DNA of 64,000 bases from Desulfitobacterium hafniense DCB-2 (GTDB lineage: Bacteria; Bacillota; Desulfitobacteriia; Desulfitobacteriales; Desulfitobacteriaceae), in NCBI RefSeq assembly GCF_000021925.1, contig NC_011830.1, positions 4,623,001 to 4,687,000 of the forward strand. Reading direction: 5' to 3'. The first letter of the stretch is position 1. Every line of letters begins with the position of its first letter. The translations under genes were made by a program, and so were the position numbers. The notes below the pieces were generated by a model. It had not been told where the DNA came from. It saw nothing but the letters and a program-made list of their open reading frames with translations, and ran no database searches. Shown piece after piece: positions 1 to 8,629 of this stretch.

Positions 1-298
1 GAGGAGATGTAAACACCCCTACCCGATATCCGGCATCTTCAAGGATTTCCGCCGTCATCATGGTAGTCGAGCCTTTGCCATTGGTTCCTCCGATATGAAC
101 GACCCTGAGACGCTCTTCCGGGTTACCCATACGTTTCAGCAACTCCTCAATCCGACCCAATCCAAAGTTCATGCCAAATTTCGTGAGGCTCACCAGATAA
201 TCCTTGGCTTCCTGGTATTGCTGCTCCACAGAAGACACCTCTTGCAGTTCTCCCTTTAATTCATGTTCAGTTATCCCGTTCATCTCCCTATTCCCCAC
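1..298 (-). CDS. folC: Folylpolyglutamate synthase / dihydrofolate synthase, N-terminal part (cut by window edge)
   Basis: The minus strand encodes the first ~99 residues of a Mur-ligase-family enzyme that adds glutamate to folates using ATP. The decisive motif is the P-loop HIGGTNGKGSTT at about residues 68-79, followed by a helix ending VGVFTSP, as in FolC. I start it at the GTG at 298 because AAAGGAGG lies 8 nt upstream; an in-frame ATG at 283 has a Shine-Dalgarno-like run directly against it. It lies downstream of valS on the same strand, a common Firmicute arrangement, but about 530 bp away with a palindromic element in between. The C-terminal ligase domain lies outside the window. Confidence 0.9.
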   Translation of the reverse strand, partial: MGNREMNGITEHELKGELQEVSSVEQQYQEAKDYLVSLTKFGMNFGLGRIEELLKRMGNPEERLRVVHIGGTNGKGSTTMMTAEILEDAGYRVGVFTSP

Positions 299-477
299 TT
301 CTATGTCCTCCTTTGAATCTTTCTATTGCTGATATGACTCTCTTCATCCATCTTTAAGCGCAGGGGTACATGGTTATTATGCACATCTCTGCTATGCGAT
401 AATTCCCTATAAAGAGTGGTTTTCCTGCAATTTGCGCGGAAGATTTTCAAGCTGGGCGAGAAGGTTGGAGAAACGTT

Positions 478-701
478 GTCTCCAGGATTTTGTTTTTACA
501 AAAGGGAACGTCTTCCGAGCGAGCAGCTAGCCGTTCTACGCGAAAAGTTTTCGGCGGAGAAAGGTTGGAAACAGTACGTTTCCAACCCGCTATGAGGCAG
601 GAGCCGATTTAGCGGGGCACCTTTCGTAGCCGGAAACTTGAGCGTTAGAACGGCTGCGCGCAGCTTGTTAAGTGACCGATGTAAAACAAAATCCTGGAGA
701 C
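478..701. repeat. Large imperfect palindrome with nested hairpins between valS and folC
   Basis: The outer arms (478-499 and 681-701) are inverted copies with one extra T on the left. Inside them a second arm pair (about 523-556 against 625-662) shares AGCCGTTCT and the GTTTTCGGC/GTTTCCGGC block. The core holds a perfect 10-bp hairpin (563-572/578-587, loop AGTAC) followed by CCGCTA...TAGCGG. There is no convincing ORF. It could be a MITE-like element or a structured RNA; the sequence alone does not decide. It fills most of the 533-bp gap 299-831. Confidence 0.6.
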
Positions 702-738
702 AGCACCCCCACTAGCAACCTCATGTACCAAGCAAAGC

Positions 739-775
739 AAAGGCATACCAACTTCATAGAAGTCGGCATGCCTTT
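739..775 (-). terminator. Hairpin after valS
   Basis: Arms 739-755 and 759-775 form a 17-bp stem with a 3-nt loop. The two mismatches seen at DNA level become G-U pairs in the minus-strand RNA. It lies 57 bp past the valS stop. The downstream tract GCTTTGCTTGG is only moderately U-rich. Confidence 0.6.
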
Positions 776-831
776 CCATTTCACACTATTCTCCTCGCTT
801 AAAGCCCCTAAAGAGAGCCCCAACCGAAGCC

Positions 832-3477
832 TTACGCCTCTTTCAACTCTGCCAGGCGAACCTTCAGCGCTGCGATCCGCCCATTGATCCCTTCCAGCTT
901 TTCCCGCTCTTTAGCCACTACTTGTTCCGGAGCTTTTGCTACAAAGCCCTGGTTGTTAAGCTTTCCTGCCAAACGGCTTTGTTCCAGCTGGGCCTGGGCA
1001 ATTTCCTTTTCGACCCGGGCGATTTCTTTGTCCAGATCCAAGAGTCCGCGCAAGGGAAGATAGACTTCCACTCCTTCGAGAACAGCACTGGCAGCCTGGG
1101 CAGGCTTAACTTCCAGATTGGAGACGACATCCACAGCGGAACCGCCGGCTAACAGCCGGATACTTTCCCGGCCTGATTCCAGAACCTCAAAAGCAGCCTT
1201 CTCAGGTGCGACCAGGATGATTTCAGCTTTTTTGCCTGGCTGAACATTCATCTCCGCCCGGATATTCCGAACCGCTTTGATCACATCCATAATTTGGTTC
1301 ATCTGTTTCTCAAGGTCATCCTTCCGATAGCCGTTTACCTTGGGCCAGGACTGGATCATAATGCTCTCCCCTGAGATAGGAAGGTTGTGCCAGATTTCCT
1401 CCGTAATAAAGGGCATATAGGGGTGGAGCAGTCTCATGGTACCTTCCAGAACTTCCAGAAGGATGGATTGAACCGTATGACGGGCTTCTGGGTGCTCCTT
1501 ATCATAGAGGCAGCCTTTAGCCAGTTCAATATACCAATCACAGAACTCATTCCAAATAAACTCATAGAGAAGACGGGCTGCTTCACCCAGATCAAACTGT
1601 TCCAAGGCCTCCGTTACTTCCCCTGCAGTCTTTTCATAACGGGAAAGAATCCAGCGATCCTCCAGCTTCAGCTGGCCACGGGGGCCTTCCTCATAATCCT
1701 GAAGATTTAAAAGCACAAACCGGGAAGCATTCCAAATCTTATTGGCAAAGTTCCGGGTCGCCTCCAGGCGTTCCGGATGAAAACGCAAATCATTGCCCGG
1801 AGTGTTGCCTGTAATCAGCATGAAACGCAGGGTATCCGCACCGTATTGGTCAATGACCTCCAAAGGGTCCACTCCATTGCCTAAGGATTTGCTCATCTTC
1901 CTGCCTTGAGCATCCAGAACCAGACCATGAATCATGACTTTTTGGAAAGGCACATCCTTCATAAATTCCAGCCCCATGAAGACCATGCGGGCAACCCAGA
2001 AAAAGATGATATCCCGTCCGGTGACGAGAACGGAAGTGGGATAGAACTGCTTAAGCTCGGGAGTCTCTTCCGGCCACCCCATAGTTGAGAAAGGCCACAA
2101 CCCTGAAGAAAACCAGGTATCCAAAACATCGGGATCCTGAACAATATGCTTGGAGCCGCATTCAGGACAGGTCTCCGGATCTTCTTTAGCACAGATCTCC
2201 GCCCCGCAATCTTCACAGTACCAGACAGGAATCCGGTGCCCCCACCAAAGCTGACGGGATATACACCAATCCCGGATATTTTCCAGCCAACCCAGATAGA
2301 TTTTGGCAAAACGCTCGGGCACGAATTCCATGATCCCTTCCCGCACCACTTCCATAGCAGGTTTTGCCAGAGGCTCCATCTTAACAAACCATTGTTTGCT
2401 GACCATAGGCTCTACCACTGTGGAGCAGCGATAACATTCCCCTACGGCATGCTGATGGTTATCTACTTTGACCAGCAGGCCCTGAGCCTCAAGATCCTTC
2501 ACAATCTCTTTCCGGGCGGCATAACGCTCCATTCCTTGATATTTGCCGGCTTGTTCATTCATCTTAGCTTCCCGATCCATAACAGTGATGGAAGGAAGCT
2601 GATGGCGCAAGCCCATCTCAAAGTCATTGGGGTCATGAGCCGGAGTGATTTTTACCGCACCTGTCCCAAACTCCCGATCCACATAGTCATCGGCGATAAT
2701 GGGAATTTCCCGGTTAGTCAGAGGCAGGATAATCGTTTTGCCCAGGAGATGCCGGTATCTCTCATCTTCCGGATGAACGGCCACCGCAGTATCTCCCAGC
2801 ATGGTTTCCGGACGTGTGGTGGCTACCACCAAAACCTCGTCACTGTCTTTGACTGGATAGCGAAGGTGCCAAAGATGCCCTTCCCGATCCACATGCTCCA
2901 CTTCAATATCAGAAATGGTGGTATGGCAATGAGGACACCAATTAACAATATAATTGCCCCGGTAGATCAAACCCTTATGATAAAGATCCACAAAGACTTC
3001 ACGTACAGCCTCAGAGCATCCTTCATCCATAGTGAAGCGCTCCCGGGACCAATCACAGGAGGCACCCAGCCGGCGCAGCTGCTGAGTAATGCGTCCTCCA
3101 TATTCTTTTTTCCAGTCCCAAACTCTATCCAGGAATTTCTCACGGCCCAGAGCCTGCCGGTTGGTTCCTTCCTTGGCCAACTGCTCTTCCACCTTGGCCT
3201 GAGTGGCGATACCCGCGTGATCCGTGCCGGGGAGCCATAAGGTATTGTAGCCCTGCATCCGTTTGAAGCGGGTAAGGATATCCTGGATCGTACTATCGAT
3301 GGCATGGCCAAGATGAAGGGCTCCGGTCACATTCGGCGGGGGCATGACGATGCTGAAAGGCTCCTTAGCATCATCCACATCCGCGTGAAAGTATCCTTTC
3401 TCCTCCCAGTAGGGATACCATTTTCCCTCAACCTGGCTTGGGTCATATACCTTTTCCATTTTAAAATCCTCCGCCAT
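832..3477 (-). CDS. valS: Valyl-tRNA synthetase
   Basis: Class I aminoacyl-tRNA synthetase charging tRNA-Val in the cytoplasm; 881 residues, normal for bacterial ValRS. Visible: HLGH (HIGH-type) signature at 55-58 after PPPNVTG, editing-domain TTRPETMLGD at 220-229, a four-Cys zinc knuckle at 421/424/437/440, and KMSKS at 527-531. The C-terminal ~65 residues form the Glu/Lys-rich coiled-coil arm typical of ValRS. Two starts are possible: the ATG at 3477 (AAAGGAG, 9-nt spacing) and an in-frame ATG six codons later (GGAGG, 8-nt spacing). The gene sits behind a T-box leader and a consensus promoter, so it should be induced when tRNA-Val is uncharged. Confidence 0.97.
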   Translation of the reverse strand: MAEDFKMEKVYDPSQVEGKWYPYWEEKGYFHADVDDAKEPFSIVMPPPNVTGALHLGHAIDSTIQDILTRFKRMQGYNTLWLPGTDHAGIATQAKVEEQLAKEGTNRQALGREKFLDRVWDWKKEYGGRITQQLRRLGASCDWSRERFTMDEGCSEAVREVFVDLYHKGLIYRGNYIVNWCPHCHTTISDIEVEHVDREGHLWHLRYPVKDSDEVLVVATTRPETMLGDTAVAVHPEDERYRHLLGKTIILPLTNREIPIIADDYVDREFGTGAVKITPAHDPNDFEMGLRHQLPSITVMDREAKMNEQAGKYQGMERYAARKEIVKDLEAQGLLVKVDNHQHAVGECYRCSTVVEPMVSKQWFVKMEPLAKPAMEVVREGIMEFVPERFAKIYLGWLENIRDWCISRQLWWGHRIPVWYCEDCGAEICAKEDPETCPECGSKHIVQDPDVLDTWFSSGLWPFSTMGWPEETPELKQFYPTSVLVTGRDIIFFWVARMVFMGLEFMKDVPFQKVMIHGLVLDAQGRKMSKSLGNGVDPLEVIDQYGADTLRFMLITGNTPGNDLRFHPERLEATRNFANKIWNASRFVLLNLQDYEEGPRGQLKLEDRWILSRYEKTAGEVTEALEQFDLGEAARLLYEFIWNEFCDWYIELAKGCLYDKEHPEARHTVQSILLEVLEGTMRLLHPYMPFITEEIWHNLPISGESIMIQSWPKVNGYRKDDLEKQMNQIMDVIKAVRNIRAEMNVQPGKKAEIILVAPEKAAFEVLESGRESIRLLAGGSAVDVVSNLEVKPAQAASAVLEGVEVYLPLRGLLDLDKEIARVEKEIAQAQLEQSRLAGKLNNQGFVAKAPEQVVAKEREKLEGINGRIAALKVRLAELKEA

Positions 3478-3538
3478 GTATAAGCGCTCCTTTCAGAATT
3501 ATACAGATTCATTCATTGCCTTAAAACCAAAAAAGCCC

Positions 3539-3780
3539 TCCATCCCCTAAAGGACGAAGAACTCGCGGTACCACCTTTTTTCAAGAACCCCGCTTATAAG
3601 CAAAGCTCTTGCACTTTATTGCGATAACGGGCAAACCGTCAAGGATTACTCTATTCATCCCCGCCCCTCCTGCACGACCCAAAGCCTCCAAACGGAAAAG
3701 ACTCTCAGCAAGCGTCTTTCTCTCTGCACCGTTGGCTGAACTTTTTCTTACATTCCCAGGGTTTTATTGCTCTTAATGAT
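3539..3780 (-). promoter_or_regulatory. T-box leader of valS
   Basis: The minus strand carries the T-box core AAGGTGGTACCGCG (3577-3564) followed by a weak terminator stem and a U-run at about 3539-3545. The 5' part has the GGTGCAGAGAG and stem-loop pattern of a T-box stem I. A GTC triplet at 3678-3676, on the 3' side of the candidate stem I loop, would fit a valine specifier, but I assigned it by eye and am unsure of it. Known mechanism: uncharged tRNA stabilises the antiterminator. Confidence 0.9.
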
Positions 3781-3790
3781 AATATAGTTT

Positions 3791-3819
3791 ATTATATCCA
3801 TCAAAAGCGTTCATGTCAA
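3791..3819 (-). promoter_or_regulatory. Consensus sigma-A promoter of valS
   Basis: On the minus strand TTGACA (3819-3814) and TATAAT (3796-3791) are separated by exactly 17 bp, immediately upstream of the T-box leader. Confidence 0.9.
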
Positions 3820-4173
3820 AGAAAACCCTAAAAGTGCAGCTTTTCCGCTCTTTCACAGCTTGGCTGCACAGCTCAAAAGTCAGTGGATTCACTCAGGAAT
3901 CTGCATCAAACAGACTATGTGCCAAAAGTCATTAACTATTAACAAATCCGCACTCCACAATTACAAAAACCTATGGTACAATAGAGGCGATTAAATTTTC
4001 CAATCCATTCTTTCTCCTTATCCTTCCATAGCTCCCTGTATACAGAGGATAAAGAAATTCCCATGTCCCTACTTATTCCGGATCTATTTTGGGTGGTACC
4101 CTTCGGTACTTATATTTCATTGTAATGAATTCTGAACTTTTTCGTGGCAAAATTCATACAAAGGAGGCATTAA
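3820..4173 (+). other. Divergent intergenic region upstream of the chemoreceptor
   Basis: This 354-bp gap has no ORF worth calling. It holds an extended -10-like TGGTACAAT (3974-3982) without a good -35, a small palindrome CTGTATACAG near 4034, and a GTACC/GGTAC hairpin near 4096-4110. The ribosome site AAAGGAGG precedes the chemoreceptor ATG. Confidence 0.35.
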
Positions 4174-5511
4174 ATGAACAGTTTTTTAGACAGAATAAGC
4201 GAATTCTTTTTTAAACACTCCGGCATTGTCCGCTGGTGGTTTAACTTATCCGTATCGGCAAAGCTCAGCCTGGCTTTCGGCATCAATGCCTTGATTACCC
4301 TTGTAGCCGGCGGGGCCGTATACTTTATGGTTAAGACGGGGGCCAACCTCGAGCAAAACATCCTTATCTATCTGGTTTCACTCGTTATAGCAGGACTTAT
4401 CATCTTTATTTACGGACTTTACATATCCTACTTAGTTGCCACTCCACTACGCCGCGGGGTGCAATTCGCTGAAAAAATGGCTCAAGGGGACCTTACGGCA
4501 ACCTTGTACAGCATGGGACAAAAAGACGAGTTAGGAACCCTCTGTAAATCCCTTAATCAAATGACTGAGAATTTCCGCTCTTTGGTGGGAGACATTACCC
4601 ACAGTGCCGACATTTTTGCCGAATCCTCTCAAGTTCTTTCCGCACAGTCGGGGGGAACCAGTGAATCAGCCCAACTTGTATCATCCTCCATCCATCAAGT
4701 GGCATCCGGATCCCAGACACAAGCCAACAGCGTCCAGAATATTATGAGCTCTATCCAATCTATGGCCCATGGCATTCGTCAGATTGAGGATCATATTAAT
4801 CTTGCCGATCACTCTTCAAGGCAATCCTTGCAGCTTGCCCAGGACGGAGATACTGCCATGACCATGGTCAGTCTTCAGATGGGGCATATTCATAACTCCG
4901 TGGATAACACGGGACAGATCATCACTGCCCTTGGTGAAAAATCTACCGTCATCGGCTCTATTGTGGAAACGATTAAAGCCATATCGGATCAAACCAACCT
5001 TTTGGCACTGAATGCAGCCATCGAAGCTGCACGGGCCGGGGAACACGGCCGGGGCTTCAGCGTCGTCGCCGAAGAAGTCCGGAAGCTGGCCGAGCAATCA
5101 ACCCTATCCAGCGCCCAAATCGAAACCATTATCCATGATATCAAGACCAGCCTTGACGAAGCAATCACCAGTATGGACTCAGAAAAAGAAGTGGTGCAAA
5201 GCGGAGCCAATGCCATTCAAAATGCACAACAAGCTTTTACGCGGATTAAGGAAAGCACGCAAGTCCTGAGTGAACAGATTCAAGAGATTTCAGCCCTATC
5301 CAGCGGTATCACCCAAAGTGCAGATATCATCGCCCATGAGGTAACTCAAGTCGCTGCTATCTGTCAAGAGACCACTGCTCAGACAGAGGAAGTAGCCAGC
5401 AGCAGTTCTGAGCAGATGGTCGCTATGCAAGAGATCAACGCTTCTGCCCAGGAGCTTTCCAAAACAGCCCAAGAGCTCCAATATGCGGCCCGCAAATTCA
5501 TTTTGAATTAA
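4174..5511 (+). CDS. Methyl-accepting chemotaxis protein with almost no external domain
   Basis: Membrane chemoreceptor of 445 residues. Two hydrophobic helices (about 30-53 and 64-88) are joined by only ~12 residues, so there is essentially no periplasmic/extracytoplasmic sensor. A HAMP segment follows (about 88-140, with DELGTL), then a long signalling coiled coil whose hairpin tip carries the conserved LLALNAAIEAARAGE block and VVAEEVRKLAE, which contact CheA/CheW. The start ATG has AAAGGAGG 6 nt upstream. The gene is monocistronic and ends at a strong terminator. The stimulus is unknown; such receptors may sense membrane state or cytoplasmic signals (inference). Confidence 0.9.
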   Translation: MNSFLDRISEFFFKHSGIVRWWFNLSVSAKLSLAFGINALITLVAGGAVYFMVKTGANLEQNILIYLVSLVIAGLIIFIYGLYISYLVATPLRRGVQFAEKMAQGDLTATLYSMGQKDELGTLCKSLNQMTENFRSLVGDITHSADIFAESSQVLSAQSGGTSESAQLVSSSIHQVASGSQTQANSVQNIMSSIQSMAHGIRQIEDHINLADHSSRQSLQLAQDGDTAMTMVSLQMGHIHNSVDNTGQIITALGEKSTVIGSIVETIKAISDQTNLLALNAAIEAARAGEHGRGFSVVAEEVRKLAEQSTLSSAQIETIIHDIKTSLDEAITSMDSEKEVVQSGANAIQNAQQAFTRIKESTQVLSEQIQEISALSSGITQSADIIAHEVTQVAAICQETTAQTEEVASSSSEQMVAMQEINASAQELSKTAQELQYAARKFILN

Positions 5512-5533
5512 CACTATATCAACATTAAGACAG

Positions 5534-5571
5534 CTGAGGCAAGGGATCTGTTCCCTTGCCTCAGTTTTTTT
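5534..5571 (+). terminator. Strong rho-independent terminator
   Basis: A perfect 13-bp stem (5534-5546 with 5552-5564, loop TCTGT) followed by seven T residues, 23 bp after the chemoreceptor stop. Confidence 0.93.
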
Positions 5572-5577
5572 ATTCCC

Positions 5578-6978
5578 TCACCACGCTCTGGGAACTCCGG
5601 TAAGCTCCGCCGTCCAATCATCCAATGCCACCAGATCATTGGGTCCAAGATCGTGTATCGACTTCTTACCCAGAGCCCGGATCCCTTCTTCCATCTCCAG
5701 CACAAACGATTGCAGAACATTGGCTACATTTTGAGCGGCTAACTCCACATCCAAACGCTCTTTATATTTGGAGTTATAATAAACAAGCTGTGTTAGCGGC
5801 TCCCAAGGCATAACTTTGCCGATTTGTTTATGCACCAAGGCAAATAAGGGAACCGTGCCTAAGTTGACCGCATCAGCACCCAGAGCAATCGCTTTCAGAC
5901 ATTTACCCGGAGTGTCATATCCTCCTGAAGCAATAAGACTGACCTCGTGTCTTACCCCTTGCTCGATAAGATAGCGTTGGGCCCGGACAAGATTGTAAAG
6001 GCTGGGCAGGCCAAAATCATCGCTGATCGTAGGCGAAGAGGCTGCTGTGCCCCCCTGAGCGCCCCCAATGCAAATCACATCAAAGCCGGCCTCGATCGCT
6101 ACCGCCAAATCAGCCTCTAATCTCCCTCCCCCCATAATTTTGATACCAATGGGTTTACCGCCGGCCTCCTGGCGCAATTCCTCGACATAACGCGGCCAAT
6201 CCAACGGGGAGTTAATTCCGGGGAGTTTAGCATAACCCTTTAAGGGAACAACCGGTGATATTCCCATAAGCTTCTGAGCTTTCCCCTTGATTTCCTGGGG
6301 ATATAAGATATGCGCTCCCAGCCGTGAGCCCTGACCCATTTGCACCTCGAGCATATCTGCTTCAGCTATCCCTTGTGGGTTTCTGCCATAGTCATAGCGG
6401 CTTATCTGCCAGATGAATTTTCCCGCGGCGTTTCTCTCCTCAGCAAGAAAGGGACCTTCACCGGAATTGGTGGCTGTGCCTACTTGCTTAGCGGCTTTAG
6501 CCAAGGCAACTTTGGCCTTTTCACTTAAGGCAACACCGTAACCCATTCCCCCAATCAGCAAGGGAATTGACAACTGCATAGGTTTTTCCGCCCTGGGTCC
6601 CAGAGTGGCCGACACATCGATGGGAACCTCTCTTTCCACAGGCAATCTGACCAGCTGGGCGGGTATGAACATTAGATTGTCAAAGTTATGATAGGGTTTG
6701 GGGCTTCCCAGAGGACGGCCAATCAATTTTCCCTGCTCTGCTCTTAGAGCAATTTCTACGATATTTTGAACAGATGTCCTCCTTGTCGCACTCCAGAGCT
6801 CCATAAGATTCTCCGAATAATTATCTTCCAGCAAACGCCTGACAACAAGATTGAATATCCGCTGCACACCTGTCCGAAAAAAACGCTTTCCTAAGAAGAA
6901 GAAAACAAATCCCAAGAGCAACCAGCCTACAAAACTGACCACTACTCCAAAAATGAAAATGAAAAGGGTATTTTCCAC
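5578..6978 (-). CDS. FMN-binding glutamate synthase-family protein, membrane-anchored
   Basis: 466 residues: one N-terminal membrane helix (about 5-30) followed by a domain like the FMN/Fe-S synthase domain of glutamate synthase large subunit (PF01645 family). Recognisable blocks are IPLLIGGMGYG, NSGEGP, GIKIMGGGRLEADLA, VICIGGAQGGTAA and the C-terminal ASGGYDTPGKCLKAIALGADAVNLGT, which match the phosphate/FMN-binding part of the barrel. The glutaminase domain of full GltB is absent, so it is not a complete glutamate synthase; its reaction is unknown. Start GTG at 6978 with AGAGGA 8 nt upstream. It stands alone, convergent with the chemoreceptor. Confidence 0.85.
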   Translation of the reverse strand: MENTLFIFIFGVVVSFVGWLLLGFVFFFLGKRFFRTGVQRIFNLVVRRLLEDNYSENLMELWSATRRTSVQNIVEIALRAEQGKLIGRPLGSPKPYHNFDNLMFIPAQLVRLPVEREVPIDVSATLGPRAEKPMQLSIPLLIGGMGYGVALSEKAKVALAKAAKQVGTATNSGEGPFLAEERNAAGKFIWQISRYDYGRNPQGIAEADMLEVQMGQGSRLGAHILYPQEIKGKAQKLMGISPVVPLKGYAKLPGINSPLDWPRYVEELRQEAGGKPIGIKIMGGGRLEADLAVAIEAGFDVICIGGAQGGTAASSPTISDDFGLPSLYNLVRAQRYLIEQGVRHEVSLIASGGYDTPGKCLKAIALGADAVNLGTVPLFALVHKQIGKVMPWEPLTQLVYYNSKYKERLDVELAAQNVANVLQSFVLEMEEGIRALGKKSIHDLGPNDLVALDDWTAELTGVPRAW

Positions 6979-7077
6979 AAGACCATTCCTCTACTCATGC
7001 CCATATTCCATCACTAAGAATATCTTTAAGCATAGCTTCTAATCGTCTATAGTTTATTACCCTTGCCGGATTCTATA

Positions 7078-7773
7078 CTAAAGGACCTCTTCTTCCCACC
7101 ATGCTTTACGATAATTGGCAGAGGCTTTGTTTCTTTCTCCCCGCTGCCAATCTTCCCACTCATCTTCATCCGATGAACCCGCTTGCCTGTCAAAGCTTAA
7201 TCCTCGCTGACTGGAAATTTTCTTGCTCCCACTCCATTGCTGCTCCTCTTCCCAATCTTCTTCAAGCAAATCGTCCCAATCATTTTTATGATCATCTTCA
7301 TCTTCATAAGTCCGTGAATAGTCATAAGCACTACGGTAAGTTTCCCCGCCGCTGTAAGCTCCTCTGCTGCTGTAATTACTCCCCCAGGTCGATGCTCTTG
7401 GCTGACGCCAAGAGGCCGGTCGGGAGGCCTTCCCTCCACTGCCTGCTCCGAAAGCACCGGAAAGGGTGCCGATCAGTCCTCCTTCTGCCAATACCTGAAT
7501 AACTCCCCAAGCTCTCAGCTCCAAAAAAAGAGCCACCAAAACCACACAAAGCAAAACATACCCTAGACCAGACACTCCGCCAAGGATCCATTGCCCGCTT
7601 GCTCTTCCGGTCACATATCCTGCAGCTATACAGCTTGCTATTAACCCAATGTCCACCAAAGTTGCGGTGGATAATCCACCCATCTCCAGGGCTGTCCAAA
7701 TCAACCCCGCAAGTAAAGTTACGACGGTCACAACCAGAGCGGCGCTGATTCCTTTAAGAATTGAATCACCCAT
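7078..7773 (-). CDS. YrzE/TIGR04086-like membrane protein with acidic tail
   Basis: The first ~115 residues form four hydrophobic helices with small-residue (Gly/Ala) packing, resembling the TIGR04086/YrzE family of Firmicute membrane proteins of unknown function. The remaining ~115 residues are a soluble, low-complexity tail: a Ser/Arg/Tyr-rich stretch, then strings of Asp/Glu with Trp (for example DDLLEEDWEEEQQW). The tail is unusual for the family and probably disordered. Start ATG at 7773 with AGGGAG ~10 nt upstream. It is divergent from the LysM-ferritin gene. Function not known. Confidence 0.7.
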   Translation of the reverse strand: MGDSILKGISAALVVTVVTLLAGLIWTALEMGGLSTATLVDIGLIASCIAAGYVTGRASGQWILGGVSGLGYVLLCVVLVALFLELRAWGVIQVLAEGGLIGTLSGAFGAGSGGKASRPASWRQPRASTWGSNYSSRGAYSGGETYRSAYDYSRTYEDEDDHKNDWDDLLEEDWEEEQQWSGSKKISSQRGLSFDRQAGSSDEDEWEDWQRGERNKASANYRKAWWEEEVL

Positions 7774-7939
7774 GAGCCTATCGCTCCCTTCCCTTCCTTT
7801 ACTTCATACTATGATGGACCTGTCCTCTTTATACCTGAATATACCATCCGGCGACTTTATTAATGCTTTTTGTCATCAACTTTTACTCCCATCTCATCCC
7901 CCTTAAGAATATAGTAATTAGCAGAAAGGGGGAATCTCC

Positions 7940-8629
7940 ATGGACTATACCCGTTATGTTGTACAACCTGGGGATAGTATTTATAAAATCGCCAATGCCT
8001 ATAAAATCGAAATGTCCGACATCATCAATCTCAACCATCTGAAACATCCTGATCGCATCTATCCCGGACAAATCCTTCTCCTTCCTACCTATGAGTTCAA
8101 GGATACACTACCCGGAGAAATACCTGAGCCCAACTTTACTTATGCCATGTGGCTGTTCGACGTCTATGCCGGCAAGGATTCTGAGCTCTCGGCAGTTACG
8201 ACTTACCTGTATCAAGCTGTAGTTTTGGATCGGCCGGAGTTCGATGAGCTCCTCCGCCCCATTGCCTATGACGAACTCCGCCACCTGGAGCAGCTGGCCT
8301 GGTGCATTCGCTTTTTAGGGGTGGACCCTCGTTACGGCTCCTTCAGCAAGGGGCGTTGGTTCGACTGGCGTTCCCGCTATCTTAATTACTCCACAGAGCT
8401 CTGTGTCATTCTTGACCACAATATGAAGGACGAAGCTGCCGCTGTAAAACATTACACAGATTTAGCGCAAAAAATCCCCATACCTGAAATCCAAACCATC
8501 CTTCTTCAATTAGCCGCTGACGAAGAACGTCATTACCAGTGTTTAGCCCAAGCCAAAACACGTTTCTGCGGGTGTGGTTCATCCCAAACCCAACACATCA
8601 AAGAAAGTTCAAACGGAGAAGAGTTATAA
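7940..8629 (+). CDS. LysM domain fused to a ferritin-like di-metal domain
   Basis: 229 residues. Residues ~5-50 are a LysM module (YVVQPGDSIYKIA... PGQILLLP), which in known proteins binds peptidoglycan or spore layers. Residues ~65-215 form a four-helix ferritin-like domain: one Glu in the first helix, ExxH in DELRHLE, Glu again in DEAAAVKHY, and ExxH in DEERHYQ, the ligand pattern of di-iron/di-manganese carboxylate proteins such as manganese catalases. No signal peptide, so surface placement would have to be inside the mother cell (spore layer) or by another route. AAAGGGGG precedes the ATG. Its last 32 bp overlap the convergent exchanger gene. Confidence 0.8.
   Translation: MDYTRYVVQPGDSIYKIANAYKIEMSDIINLNHLKHPDRIYPGQILLLPTYEFKDTLPGEIPEPNFTYAMWLFDVYAGKDSELSAVTTYLYQAVVLDRPEFDELLRPIAYDELRHLEQLAWCIRFLGVDPRYGSFSKGRWFDWRSRYLNYSTELCVILDHNMKDEAAAVKHYTDLAQKIPIPEIQTILLQLAADEERHYQCLAQAKTRFCGCGSSQTQHIKESSNGEEL

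Noticed and set aside
672..887. 71-residue plus-strand ORF overlapping the end of valS
   Set aside because: No ribosome site, and it runs through the palindrome arm and valS terminator; codon composition is not protein-like.
2146..3240. 364-residue plus-strand ORF inside valS
   Set aside because: Antisense shadow of a well-conserved gene; no family features and no ribosome site.
4090..4112. GGGTGGTACCC stretch upstream of the chemoreceptor resembling a T-box core
   Set aside because: The flanking AAGG...GCG context, stem I and a following terminator are absent; chemoreceptors are not T-box targets.
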